Assembly (NCBI RefSeq): GCF_016862175.1
Contig: NZ_BOML01000084.1
Coordinates: 1 to 64,000 of the forward strand
DNA: 64,000 nt
Direction of reading: 5' to 3'
DNA from: Paractinoplanes durhamensis
GTDB lineage: Bacteria > Actinomycetota > Actinomycetes > Mycobacteriales > Micromonosporaceae
Shown here: positions 25,452-33,077 of the stretch, one piece after another
How the letters are laid out: the number at the start of each line of letters is the position of its first letter
Numbering within the stretch: position 1 is the first letter of the stretch
Notes under the pieces: generated by a model
What the model was told of the DNA's origin: nothing
Database searches by the model: none
The model's input: only the letters and a program-made list of their open reading frames with translations
Made by a program: the position numbers and the translations under genes

Positions 25452-27800
25452 TCATCCGAGCGTGCCCAGCTCTTCGGGGGACAGGAAATCCAGATCGGGC
25501 CGCTGTTTGCCGAGGGCGAGGTCGGCCAGGCCGGCGCCGATCGCCGGCCCGAACTTGAACCCGTGCCCGGAACAGGCCGCCGCCACCAGCACCTGCGGCG
25601 TCCCGGCCAGCGCTCCGACCGCGAACCGGTTGCGCGGCGCCATCGTGTACCGGCACGCCACCGAGTCGACCACGTCGCCGTTCGCGGCGGGCAGGAACCG
25701 GCGAGCGAGACCCAGCAGGGTGGCGGCCTCGGCCGCGGTGACCGGCGTCTGCGGCCGGTCCGGGTCGTCGGCCGGCCCATGGTCCAGCCCGATCTTCAGG
25801 GCACTGCCGTCGACGGCCGGCAGCCCGTAGAGCAGGCCTGCCCCGGGAACCTCGACCGAGAACGGGCCGAGCGCGGGCGCCGACACCGCGGCCGGATCGG
25901 TGGCGCCGATGTGGATGTTGACGATCCGGACCACCCGGAGCAGTCCGGCCAGCTCCGGCACCAGCGCGCCGGTCCACGGGCCGGCCGCGATCACCAGGCG
26001 GTCGGCGCGCAGGAGGCCGTCGGCGGTGCGGACCGTGACGCCCTCGCCGTCCGCGTTCCAGCCCTCGACCCGGCAGCCGGTCCGCCGGTCCACCCCGTGC
26101 GCCAGGCTCAGCTCGCGCAGCGACCGCATCGCCGCGGCGGCGTCGAGCACCCCGGCGGCCGGGTCGTAGATCGCGCCGAACTCGTCGCCGAGCCGCAGGC
26201 CCGGGAAGATCTCGGCCGCGCGGACCGCGTCGACCGGGACGCAGCCGGGGCCGCGCAGTCCCGGCGTCGCCTCGCCGACCGGCCGGGCATACAGGCCGCC
26301 GGTGGTGGTCAGCAACCGGACGCCGGCCGCCGCCGACAGCTCGGCCCAGGCCAGGTAGGCGCGGTCGACGAGATCGTCCCAGACCGGGTTCGGGTAGGCC
26401 CGGCGGATCATCCGGATGTGCCCGTGCGACGAGCCCTCGGTGTGCCCATCGGGGAAGCGATCGAGCTGGATCACCCGCGCCCCGCGCCGGGCCAGGTGCC
26501 AGGCCGTGGACGAGCCGTGCACGCCGGCGCCGATCACGATCACGTCGGTCCGGCTGCTCGGCCGGACCATCCTGGGGGCCGGGCGGCCGAGCGCGGTCAC
26601 CAGCGCGTCCACGTCGGATTCGTCGTTGTAGACGTGCACCGAGGCGCGGACCACCGCGTCGAGGCCGCGCCGTTCCAGGTCCCAGCGGCCGTGCTGGGCC
26701 GGGACCGCGACCAGGTGCACCCCGGCAGCGCGCAGGCGGCGTACCGTCTCGGCCGGCTTCTCGTCGTCGCGGACGAAGGTGACGATCGCCCCGCCGCCGG
26801 CCGGCGGATCGGTCAGCCGCACCCCCGGCATCTCGCCCAGCGCGGCCCGCAGCCGGTCGGCGAGCCCGGAGGCGTACCGCCCGATGGTGTCGACGCCCAG
26901 CGCGAGGGTCTCCTGCAGGGCTGCGCCCAGGCCGAGCCGCAGGGCGTGGGCGTTCTCCCAGGTCTCGAAGCGGCGGGCGCCGGGGGCCAGTTCGACCCGG
27001 TCGCCGCTCTGCCAGAGCGCGCCGCGCACGTCCGGGTGCGGCGGGTGCAGCCGTTCGCGCATGCGCGGCGAGACGTAGAGCAGGCCGGTGCCGCGCGGAC
27101 CGCGAAGGAACTTGCGGCCGGTGCCGACGACCAGGTCGATGCCGGTGGCCGCGACGTCCAGCGGCAGGTGGCCCAGGGACTGGGTGGCGTCGAGCAGCAG
27201 CGGCACCCCGGCCGCCGTGGTCAGCGCGGCGATCTCGGCCACCGGCTCGATCAGCGCCGAGGAGGTCGGCACGTGCGCAACCGTGACCAGCGCGGCCGGC
27301 CGGCGCAGCGCATCCGCCAGGGCGGACAGGTCGACGGTGCCGTCCGCGGCGCAGGGCAGCACCTCCACCTCGATGCCCCGGGAACGGCGCAGTTCGAACA
27401 GATGCAGGGCCGAGCTGACGTAGCTGGACGCGGCGGCGAGGATCCGGTCGCCGGGCCGCAACGGCATCGCGTCCAGCGCCCGGTGCCAGGCCACGGTGGC
27501 GCTCTCGGTCAGCGCGATGTCCTCGGGTTCCGCGCCGATCAGCCGGGCGGCCAGGGCGTACACCTGCTCGGAGCGCTCCCGGGCCGCCTCGGCCGCCTCG
27601 TAGCCGCCGATCCGCGCTTCGAGGCGCAGGTGTTCGATCACCGTGCCGAGCACGGTCTCACTGGCCAGCGCGGCGCCGGCCGCGTTGAGGTGCCGGGCAT
27701 ACCGGGTGCCGGGGGTGGCGGCCCGCAGTTCTTTTACCGTGTCATCGTGGATGGCAAAGTTACGAAATTGGATCCCATCTGGGTAAGGGTTGCCCCTCAT
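25452..27800 (-). CDS. Fusion: class V aminotransferase-fold PLP enzyme + sarcosine-oxidase-like FAD amine oxidase
   Basis: One uninterrupted 782-residue frame joins two enzymes. Residues 1-400 are a class V PLP protein resembling EgtE/isopenicillin-epimerase types (LNAAGAAL, LLLDATQSLGHLPLDV, and the PLP lysine near 229 in GTGRKFLRGPRGTG). Residues 411-782 are a DAO-family flavoprotein: IVIGAGVHGSSTAWHLARRG (FAD fold) and ACRYTMAP, whose cysteine near 716 matches the covalent flavin site of monomeric sarcosine and N-methyltryptophan oxidases. An internal methionine (26570) opens the second part, but no stop separates the halves. The ATG at 27800 overlaps the aldehyde dehydrogenase stop by four bases. 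The pair could oxidise a secondary amine and cleave or transaminate the product; the reaction order is unknown. Confidence 0.88.
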   Translation of the reverse strand: MRGNPYPDGIQFRNFAIHDDTVKELRAATPGTRYARHLNAAGAALASETVLGTVIEHLRLEARIGGYEAAEAARERSEQVYALAARLIGAEPEDIALTESATVAWHRALDAMPLRPGDRILAAASSYVSSALHLFELRRSRGIEVEVLPCAADGTVDLSALADALRRPAALVTVAHVPTSSALIEPVAEIAALTTAAGVPLLLDATQSLGHLPLDVAATGIDLVVGTGRKFLRGPRGTGLLYVSPRMRERLHPPHPDVRGALWQSGDRVELAPGARRFETWENAHALRLGLGAALQETLALGVDTIGRYASGLADRLRAALGEMPGVRLTDPPAGGGAIVTFVRDDEKPAETVRRLRAAGVHLVAVPAQHGRWDLERRGLDAVVRASVHVYNDESDVDALVTALGRPAPRMVRPSSRTDVIVIGAGVHGSSTAWHLARRGARVIQLDRFPDGHTEGSSHGHIRMIRRAYPNPVWDDLVDRAYLAWAELSAAAGVRLLTTTGGLYARPVGEATPGLRGPGCVPVDAVRAAEIFPGLRLGDEFGAIYDPAAGVLDAAAAMRSLRELSLAHGVDRRTGCRVEGWNADGEGVTVRTADGLLRADRLVIAAGPWTGALVPELAGLLRVVRIVNIHIGATDPAAVSAPALGPFSVEVPGAGLLYGLPAVDGSALKIGLDHGPADDPDRPQTPVTAAEAATLLGLARRFLPAANGDVVDSVACRYTMAPRNRFAVGALAGTPQVLVAAACSGHGFKFGPAIGAGLADLALGKQRPDLDFLSPEELGTLG
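27767..27778. promoter_or_regulatory. VanR-like operator candidate inside the fusion gene's first codons
   Basis: ATTGGATCCCAT matches the ATTGGATCCAAT core at eleven of twelve positions. It lies about 22 bp inside the fusion coding region (codons 8-12). It could be an internal roadblock or operator of a secondary promoter, or a chance match created by the codons for Asp-Gly-Ile-Gln-Phe. Confidence 0.4.
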
Positions 27801-29212
27801 AGTGCGATCACCACGCCCTTGGACTCGCAGAACGAGTGCAGCGCCTCGTCGCCGAGGTCGCGGCCGAGCCCGGAGTCGCCGACGCCGCCGAACGCGAGCG
27901 CCGGGTCGAAGATGTTGTAGGTGTTCACCCACACCGTTCCGGCCCGCAGCGCGGCGGCCATCCGGTGCGCGCGGGACAGGTCGCGGGTCCAGACGCCGGC
28001 GGCCAAGCCGTACCCGGTGTCGTTGGCGATCGCGATCGCCTCCGCCTCGTCGGTGAAGGCGATCACCCCGGCCACCGGCCCGAAGATCTCCTCCTGGGCG
28101 ATCACCATGTCGTTGGTGACCCCGGTGAACAGCGCCGGCTCGACGAAATAACCCGGCCGGTCCGGCACGGTGCCACCGGTCCGCAATTCGGCGCCTTCGG
28201 CGACACCCTTCTTGATGTACGACAGGACGATCTGCCGCTGCTCCTCGGAGACCAGTGGCCCGACCGAGACGCCGCCATCCAGCCCGTTGCCGACCGGCAC
28301 CTTCCGGGTCGCCGCGGTCAGCCGCTCGGTCATCTCGTCCAGGATCGACCGCTGCACCAGGATCCGGCTGCCGGCCGTGCACATCTGCCCGGAGTGCCCG
28401 AACGACGCCCGCATCGCGGTCGCGGTCGCCGCGTCCAGGTCGGCGTCCGCGAAGACGATGTTCGGGCTCTTGCCGCCCAGCTCCAGGGTGACCCGCTTGG
28501 TGGTGGCCGCCGCGGACGCCATCACCCGGCGGCCCACCTCGGTCGAGCCGGTGAACGACACCTTGGCCACACCGGGGTGCGCGACCAGCGCCGCACCGAC
28601 CCGCCCGTCGCCGGTGAGCACGTTGAGCACCCCGTCCGGCAGTCCCGCTTCGGCGCACAGCGCGGCGAGCCGCAGCATGGTCAGCGGCGTCTGCTCGGCC
28701 GGCTTGACCACCACCGTGCACCCGGCCGCGAGGGCCGGGGCGAGCTTGTGCGCGGCCGTCATGATCGGGAAGTTCCACGGCAGGATCAGCGCCACCACCC
28801 CGACCGGCTCGAGGACGGTGTAGACGTGGTGCGCGCCGCCGTCGATCGGGACGACCGTGCCGGTGAGCCGGCCCGGGGCGCCGGCGAAGTGCCGGAAGTC
28901 CTTGGCCGAGAACGCGGTGTCGGCCCGGGACCGCTCGATCGGCTTGCCGTTGTCCCGGGTCTCCAGGATCGCCAGCTCCTCGAGGTTCTCCTCGATCAGG
29001 TCGGCGATCCGGCTCAGCACCCGGGTGCGCTCGATCGGCGGCAACCCGGACCAGCGGCGCTCGGCGTGGGCCCGGCCCGCAGCCTCGACTGCGGCGTGCA
29101 CGTCCGTGTCGGTCGCCTGGGCGACCTCGGTGATCGTTTCGCCACTGGCCGGGTCGAGCACGGGGATCGTCTCGCGATCACCCGGCTCGAGCCATTCGCC
29201 GTCAATGAACAT
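27797..29212 (-). CDS. NAD(P)-dependent aldehyde dehydrogenase
   Basis: The 471-residue protein has all family signatures: PWNFPIMTAAHKLAPALAAG, FTGSTEVG, LELGGKSPN (general-base Glu) and GQMCTAGSR (nucleophilic Cys). Its order next to a glutamine-synthetase-like ligase and an FAD amine oxidase parallels PuuA-PuuB-PuuC of putrescine breakdown, where PuuC oxidises gamma-glutamyl-aminobutyraldehyde. GAGGA lies four to five bases before the ATG at 29212; the longer frame to 29257 overlaps the upstream gene. It would oxidise aldehydes made by the amine oxidases; the natural aldehyde is unproven. Confidence 0.93.
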   Translation of the reverse strand: MFIDGEWLEPGDRETIPVLDPASGETITEVAQATDTDVHAAVEAAGRAHAERRWSGLPPIERTRVLSRIADLIEENLEELAILETRDNGKPIERSRADTAFSAKDFRHFAGAPGRLTGTVVPIDGGAHHVYTVLEPVGVVALILPWNFPIMTAAHKLAPALAAGCTVVVKPAEQTPLTMLRLAALCAEAGLPDGVLNVLTGDGRVGAALVAHPGVAKVSFTGSTEVGRRVMASAAATTKRVTLELGGKSPNIVFADADLDAATATAMRASFGHSGQMCTAGSRILVQRSILDEMTERLTAATRKVPVGNGLDGGVSVGPLVSEEQRQIVLSYIKKGVAEGAELRTGGTVPDRPGYFVEPALFTGVTNDMVIAQEEIFGPVAGVIAFTDEAEAIAIANDTGYGLAAGVWTRDLSRAHRMAAALRAGTVWVNTYNIFDPALAFGGVGDSGLGRDLGDEALHSFCESKGVVIAL

Positions 29213-29223
29213 CGTGTCCTCTT

Positions 29224-30738
29224 TCAGAACAGGTCGAAGTATTCGCGCTGCTCCCAATCGGAGACGTGCGCCAGGTAGCGGGCGAACTCGTCACGTTTGA
29301 TCCGGCTGTACCAGTCGACGACGTCGCGGCCGAACGCGTCGGCGAATGCCGGATCCTGCGCCAAAGCGGTGACCGCCTCGCCCAGGGATCGGGGCAGGAG
29401 GGTCGCCTCGGCCGCGTACGGGTTCTCGGTCGGCGGCCCCGGATCGGTCCCGCGTGCGAGTCCGTCCAGGCCGCTCACGATCTGCGAGGCGATATAGAGG
29501 TACGGGTTGGCCGCCGGCTCGCCGGACCGGTTCTCCAGCCGCGCGCCGGTGTCCGAGCCGCCGCCGACCACCCGGACCATCGCGCCCTTGTTGTCGGCGC
29601 CCCACAGCACCCGGTCCGGCGCGAGCGAGAACGGCAGATACCGCTTGTACCCGTTGACCGTCGGAGTGGTGAACGCGGCCGCCGCCGGTGCGTGCGCGAG
29701 CAGCCCGCCCAGCCAGTGCCGGGCGGTGCTGGACATCAGCTCCTCGTCCGGCCCCGGGTCGAACGCCGCCTGCCCGTTGGAGCGTGACCGCAACGACTGA
29801 TGCAGGTGCCAGCCGGTGGAGGCGGTCGCCGTCCCGGCCGGGCGGGACATGAACGTGGCGTGGTAGCCGGCCCGGTGGCACAACTGCCGGATCGCCGACC
29901 GGGTGAGCATCACGTGATCGCCCGCCGCCGCGGCGCCGGTCGCCTGCAGGGTGATCTCCAGCTGACTCGGCCCGAACTCCAGCTCGATCGAGCGCAGCGG
30001 CAGGTCGAGCCGCTGCAGGCCACGCTGGAGCAACTGGACCAGGTCGTCGACCCGGTCCAGGCCCTCCTCGTGCAGCAGCTGCGCGCCGCTGCTGACCGGG
30101 CTCACCCGCGGCGGCCGGCCGGGCGCGCCGGGGGCACCGACCCGGTCCGCGGCCATCGCGGCCTCCTCGGCCCGGAAGACGTGGAACTCCAGCTCGACGC
30201 CGACGGTCAGGTCGTAGCCGGCGTCGGCGAGCCGGCCGAGCTGCCCGCGCAACAGGCTCCGGGTGCAGTACGGCACCGCCGACCCGTCCGGGAACCGCAG
30301 GTCGCACAGCACCCAGCCGGTCTTGCCGGCCCACGGCAGCACCCGGAACGTGGTCGGGTCGGGGACCAGCACCACGTCACCGGCGCCGGCGAACCCGTGG
30401 GCCGCGTCCGCGGTGAAGACCGGCAGCACCGACCGTCCGGAGGAGTCCTTGAGCAGCAGCGAGCTGGGCGCGGTCACCCCGGAGCGGAACGCGGCCGGGA
30501 CGGCGGCGCGGGTCAGGGTCTTGCCGTGCAGCACGCCGTGCTGGTCGGCGAAGGAGAACCGGACCAGCTCCAGGCCGAGCTCGTCGATGACCCGGCGGGC
30601 CTGGGCCGCGGCGGCGTACTGGCGCTGGGACCACAGGCCGTGCCGGTCGATGAAACCGCCGCGCTCGGCGGCGAGCATCGGCCGGGCGTCCCAGCCCTCG
30701 CCGCCCTCGGCCACCGGGCGCTCGTCCACGCTACGCAT
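29224..30738 (-). CDS. Glutamine-synthetase-like gamma-glutamyl-amine ligase
   Basis: The 504-residue protein has the glutamine synthetase catalytic domain: VGVELEFHVF (metal Glu pair), ELEFGPSQLEITL, a histidine in STGWHLHQSL, NGYKRYLP and RLENRSGEPAANPYLYIA. It is not a core GlnA; the divergent motifs and the setting beside Rieske, aldehyde dehydrogenase and amine-oxidase genes resemble ligases that glutamylate amines (PuuA, IpuC, aniline AtdA1). It probably activates an amine as a gamma-glutamyl derivative. The ATG at 30738 overlaps the Rieske stop by eight bases; a GTG at 30729 is possible. About 40 residues precede the usual start. Confidence 0.87.
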   Translation of the reverse strand: MRSVDERPVAEGGEGWDARPMLAAERGGFIDRHGLWSQRQYAAAAQARRVIDELGLELVRFSFADQHGVLHGKTLTRAAVPAAFRSGVTAPSSLLLKDSSGRSVLPVFTADAAHGFAGAGDVVLVPDPTTFRVLPWAGKTGWVLCDLRFPDGSAVPYCTRSLLRGQLGRLADAGYDLTVGVELEFHVFRAEEAAMAADRVGAPGAPGRPPRVSPVSSGAQLLHEEGLDRVDDLVQLLQRGLQRLDLPLRSIELEFGPSQLEITLQATGAAAAGDHVMLTRSAIRQLCHRAGYHATFMSRPAGTATASTGWHLHQSLRSRSNGQAAFDPGPDEELMSSTARHWLGGLLAHAPAAAAFTTPTVNGYKRYLPFSLAPDRVLWGADNKGAMVRVVGGGSDTGARLENRSGEPAANPYLYIASQIVSGLDGLARGTDPGPPTENPYAAEATLLPRSLGEAVTALAQDPAFADAFGRDVVDWYSRIKRDEFARYLAHVSDWEQREYFDLF

Positions 30739-32041
30739 CCACGTCGGCCCGAACCGGGGCCCACGGGGACGCGGCGCGGCGCTCGGCCTCGCGGCGGCGC
30801 CAGGTCGCCTCCCAGTCGGCGGTCGGCGCGATGGTGTCCACCGCGAGCGGGCCGGTCAGCCCCGCGCCGCGAGCCGGCAGCGGGCCACCGGTCGCGTGGG
30901 CGTCGATCGCGCGCAGCAGCTTGCGCCGGTTGGCGGTCACCGCCCGGTCCGAGACGCCCAGCCGTTCGGTGGTGCGGTCCTGGATGCGGCCCATGCTCTC
31001 GACCGCCCACTGGTCGTGGACGTTGATGTCCAGACCCATCCCGGTGTACGTCAGATCGCGCTGCTCGGCCGGGTCGTACCCCCAGTTGTTGGCCCGGTTC
31101 CGCAGCGGCCGGTAATCGGGCAGGCTGACCTCGGACCGGCGCTGCGCCAGCAGCGTCTCCTTGTCGGCCGGCTCGGCGAAGTCGTAAAGGATCATGTACC
31201 AGTAGTGGTTCTCGTCGTCGACCGGGACGTGCCACTGGATGAAGACCTTGTCGTTGCCGAACGGCACCACGAACGCGTTGGGGAACACCAGGTTGGTGAT
31301 CCGCACATGGCGGATCTGCTCGGTGAGCTGCCGCAGCGCGTACACCCGGAGGCCGTACTCGGTGTCCTCGACCTCGATGTCCGGCCGGTACGCGTCACCG
31401 ACCAGCTTGGACAGCTTCTGGCCGGTGCCCTCGACGATCTCGCTGAACTGCTGGCCGTACACCTCGCGGGGATCTTCGTCGATGAACCGGTGCAGGAACG
31501 ACACGTGGCTCGGGTCGATGCCACCCTCCAGGCCCTGCAGCCAGTTGCACTCCCACAGGCCCTTGAAGGCGAAGGTGTATTCGTCGGGGGCCTCGAGCGC
31601 GTCGTAGCCGGGCAGCGGGGGTGGGTCGCCCTCGCCGAGGTAGGCGAACACGATGCCGTTGCGTTCCACGCAGGGGTAGCTGGGGATCCGCACCTTCTCG
31701 GCGAAGCGGCTGTGCGCCGGCTCGGCCGGTTGCTCGGTGCAGCGGCCGTCCGCCCCGTAGAGCCAGCCGTGGTAGAGGCAGCGCAGCCCGCCGTCCTCGT
31801 GCCGGGCGAAGGCCAGGTCGACCCCGCGGTGCGCGCAGAACCGCCCGACCAGGGCCCAGCCACCGTCCGCCCGGCGGAACAGCACCAGGTCCTCGCCGAG
31901 CAGGCGGACCGGCTTGACCTGCCGGACCGGGGCCAGTTCGGAGACGAGCGCGGCGGGCTGCCAGTAGGCGCGCATCAGCCGGCCGAGCGGGGTGCCGGGC
32001 CCGCTGCGGGTGACCCGTTCGTTCTCCTCGCGCTTGAGCAC
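30731..32041 (-). CDS. Rieske non-heme iron oxygenase, alpha subunit
   Basis: The 436-residue protein has a Rieske cluster site CAHRG…CLYHGW (CxH-x17-CxxH) near residues 70-93 and the mononuclear-iron region GIDPSHVSFLH (DxxHxxxxH). The family hydroxylates aromatic rings or removes N- or O-methyl groups. No ferredoxin or reductase gene is adjacent, so electrons must come from elsewhere. The GTG at 32041 follows GGAGGG at five bases. It is the first gene of the second operon, 38 bp after a perfect VanR-like operator. A role in the initial attack on the substrate is a reasonable inference. Confidence 0.92.
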   Translation of the reverse strand: MLKREENERVTRSGPGTPLGRLMRAYWQPAALVSELAPVRQVKPVRLLGEDLVLFRRADGGWALVGRFCAHRGVDLAFARHEDGGLRCLYHGWLYGADGRCTEQPAEPAHSRFAEKVRIPSYPCVERNGIVFAYLGEGDPPPLPGYDALEAPDEYTFAFKGLWECNWLQGLEGGIDPSHVSFLHRFIDEDPREVYGQQFSEIVEGTGQKLSKLVGDAYRPDIEVEDTEYGLRVYALRQLTEQIRHVRITNLVFPNAFVVPFGNDKVFIQWHVPVDDENHYWYMILYDFAEPADKETLLAQRRSEVSLPDYRPLRNRANNWGYDPAEQRDLTYTGMGLDINVHDQWAVESMGRIQDRTTERLGVSDRAVTANRRKLLRAIDAHATGGPLPARGAGLTGPLAVDTIAPTADWEATWRRREAERRAASPWAPVRADVDA

Positions 32042-32078
32042 GCGACCCTCCCTCTCGATGGCATCCGATCTATCTAAG

Positions 32079-32090
32079 ATTGGATCCAAT
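32079..32090. promoter_or_regulatory. VanR-like operator (perfect ATTGGATCCAAT) before the Rieske operon
   Basis: The 12-base palindrome is exact and lies 38 bp upstream of the oxygenase start. A TTAGATA-like stretch lies between it and the start, so the operator overlaps or precedes the promoter. I recall the same 12 bases as the published operator of the vanillate repressor VanR of Caulobacter. Confidence 0.8.
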
Positions 32091-32196
32091 ACTGGCACGG
32101 GTTGGATCACGGGGAAAGAGCTGTCGTGTTTCCGGCCGGTGTCGGGACCCGCGCGTATCAAGAAGGTCGACCGGGCGAGTGCTCGTGGCCGGGTCG

Positions 32197-32538
32197 TTAC
32201 GGGGCGCAGAACACCTCGGACAGGCCGGTGATGTCGAGGACCTGTTGGACGAGTCCGTGGCCGTTGATGACGGTGAATCTCCGGCCGGCGGAGGTGGCGG
32301 ACTCGTAGCCGTCAACCAGGCCGGCCACGCCGTGTGAGTCGAGGAAGCGGGTGTCCGCCAAGTCCACGACCACCTGGGACACGTCGGGCGTGCGCGCCGC
32401 GGTTCGGAGGGCGTCGGACAGAGCGTCGCCGACACTCATGTCGACATCGCCCGACAGTTTCACCCGCAGGACACCGTTCGGTGTTTCCAGCGCGGAGATG
32501 GTGAAGTGCGGCGTAGTCACAGTTGGCATGTCTAGCAC
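32197..32538 (-). CDS. STAS-domain anti-sigma factor antagonist
   Basis: The 113-residue protein is a single STAS domain with the phosphorylatable serine in FLDSHGVAGL. Such proteins bind and neutralise anti-sigma kinases of the RsbW/SpoIIAB type. It is 22 bp downstream of just such an ATPase gene, which suggests a partner-switching pair. The start could be the GTG at 32538 or the ATG at 32529; neither has a clear Shine-Dalgarno. Confidence 0.88.
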   Translation of the reverse strand: MLDMPTVTTPHFTISALETPNGVLRVKLSGDVDMSVGDALSDALRTAARTPDVSQVVVDLADTRFLDSHGVAGLVDGYESATSAGRRFTVINGHGLVQQVLDITGLSEVFCAP

Positions 32539-32560
32539 GGTGGTATGACAACGGCCCGGT

Positions 32561-33016
32561 TCACACGGACTCCGTGACTGGACCGGTGCCGTCCTTCGGT
32601 ACCGGGAAAGATGCCCAGACGCTCTTGCCGTCTACGGTGGGGTGCCAGCACAGCTGCTCCGCCAGCGTGTCGACGATGCGCAGGCCGCGGCCGCCGCCTC
32701 GGTGGTGTTGCCGGCTTGCTCGGTGCGGGGCGCGGTCCGGATCGCGATCGTTCACCTGCAGGACATAGCAGTCCTGATCGCGTAGCAGCTTGACGGTGAC
32801 GGGTGGCAGCCCGTGCCGTAGCGCGTTGCCGGCCAGCTCGGTGGCGACCAGGGCTATCTGCTGGGCGAGTTGGTCCTGGCCGGGATGCGTCGCCGCGAAG
32901 TGGTGCTGGATAGCGGTCCGTATCGTCCGGAGGTCGTCGCTCCCGGCCACGTTCCAGCCGAGCAGCTGCCACGTGTGCGCGGGGGGCGCCAGCAGCCGCA
33001 GAGGGTTCATGGGCAC
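32561..33016 (-). CDS. RsbW-like ATP-binding protein (anti-sigma kinase type)
   Basis: The 151-residue protein has a GHKL ATPase domain: N-box VATELAGNALRHG, a degenerate G1 box (VNDRDPDRAP) and GGGRGLRIVD. Such proteins hold a sigma factor inactive or phosphorylate a STAS partner, here probably the product of the next gene. I chose the GTG at 33016 because GAGGG lies seven bases upstream; the ATG at 33010 is an alternative. No sigma factor gene is adjacent, so the target is unknown. Confidence 0.87.
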   Translation of the reverse strand: MPMNPLRLLAPPAHTWQLLGWNVAGSDDLRTIRTAIQHHFAATHPGQDQLAQQIALVATELAGNALRHGLPPVTVKLLRDQDCYVLQVNDRDPDRAPHRASRQHHRGGGRGLRIVDTLAEQLCWHPTVDGKSVWASFPVPKDGTGPVTESV

Positions 33017-33077
33017 GTTTTTGCCCTCGTCGGCTGATCGGAAACCTGCGTGCCGGCCAGCCGAGTCGTCGCTTCGG

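Noticed and set aside
26570..26570. Separate start for the FAD oxidase half of the fusion gene
   Set aside because: There is a methionine here, but no stop ends the PLP half, so a separate gene would require an internal start within a continuous frame.
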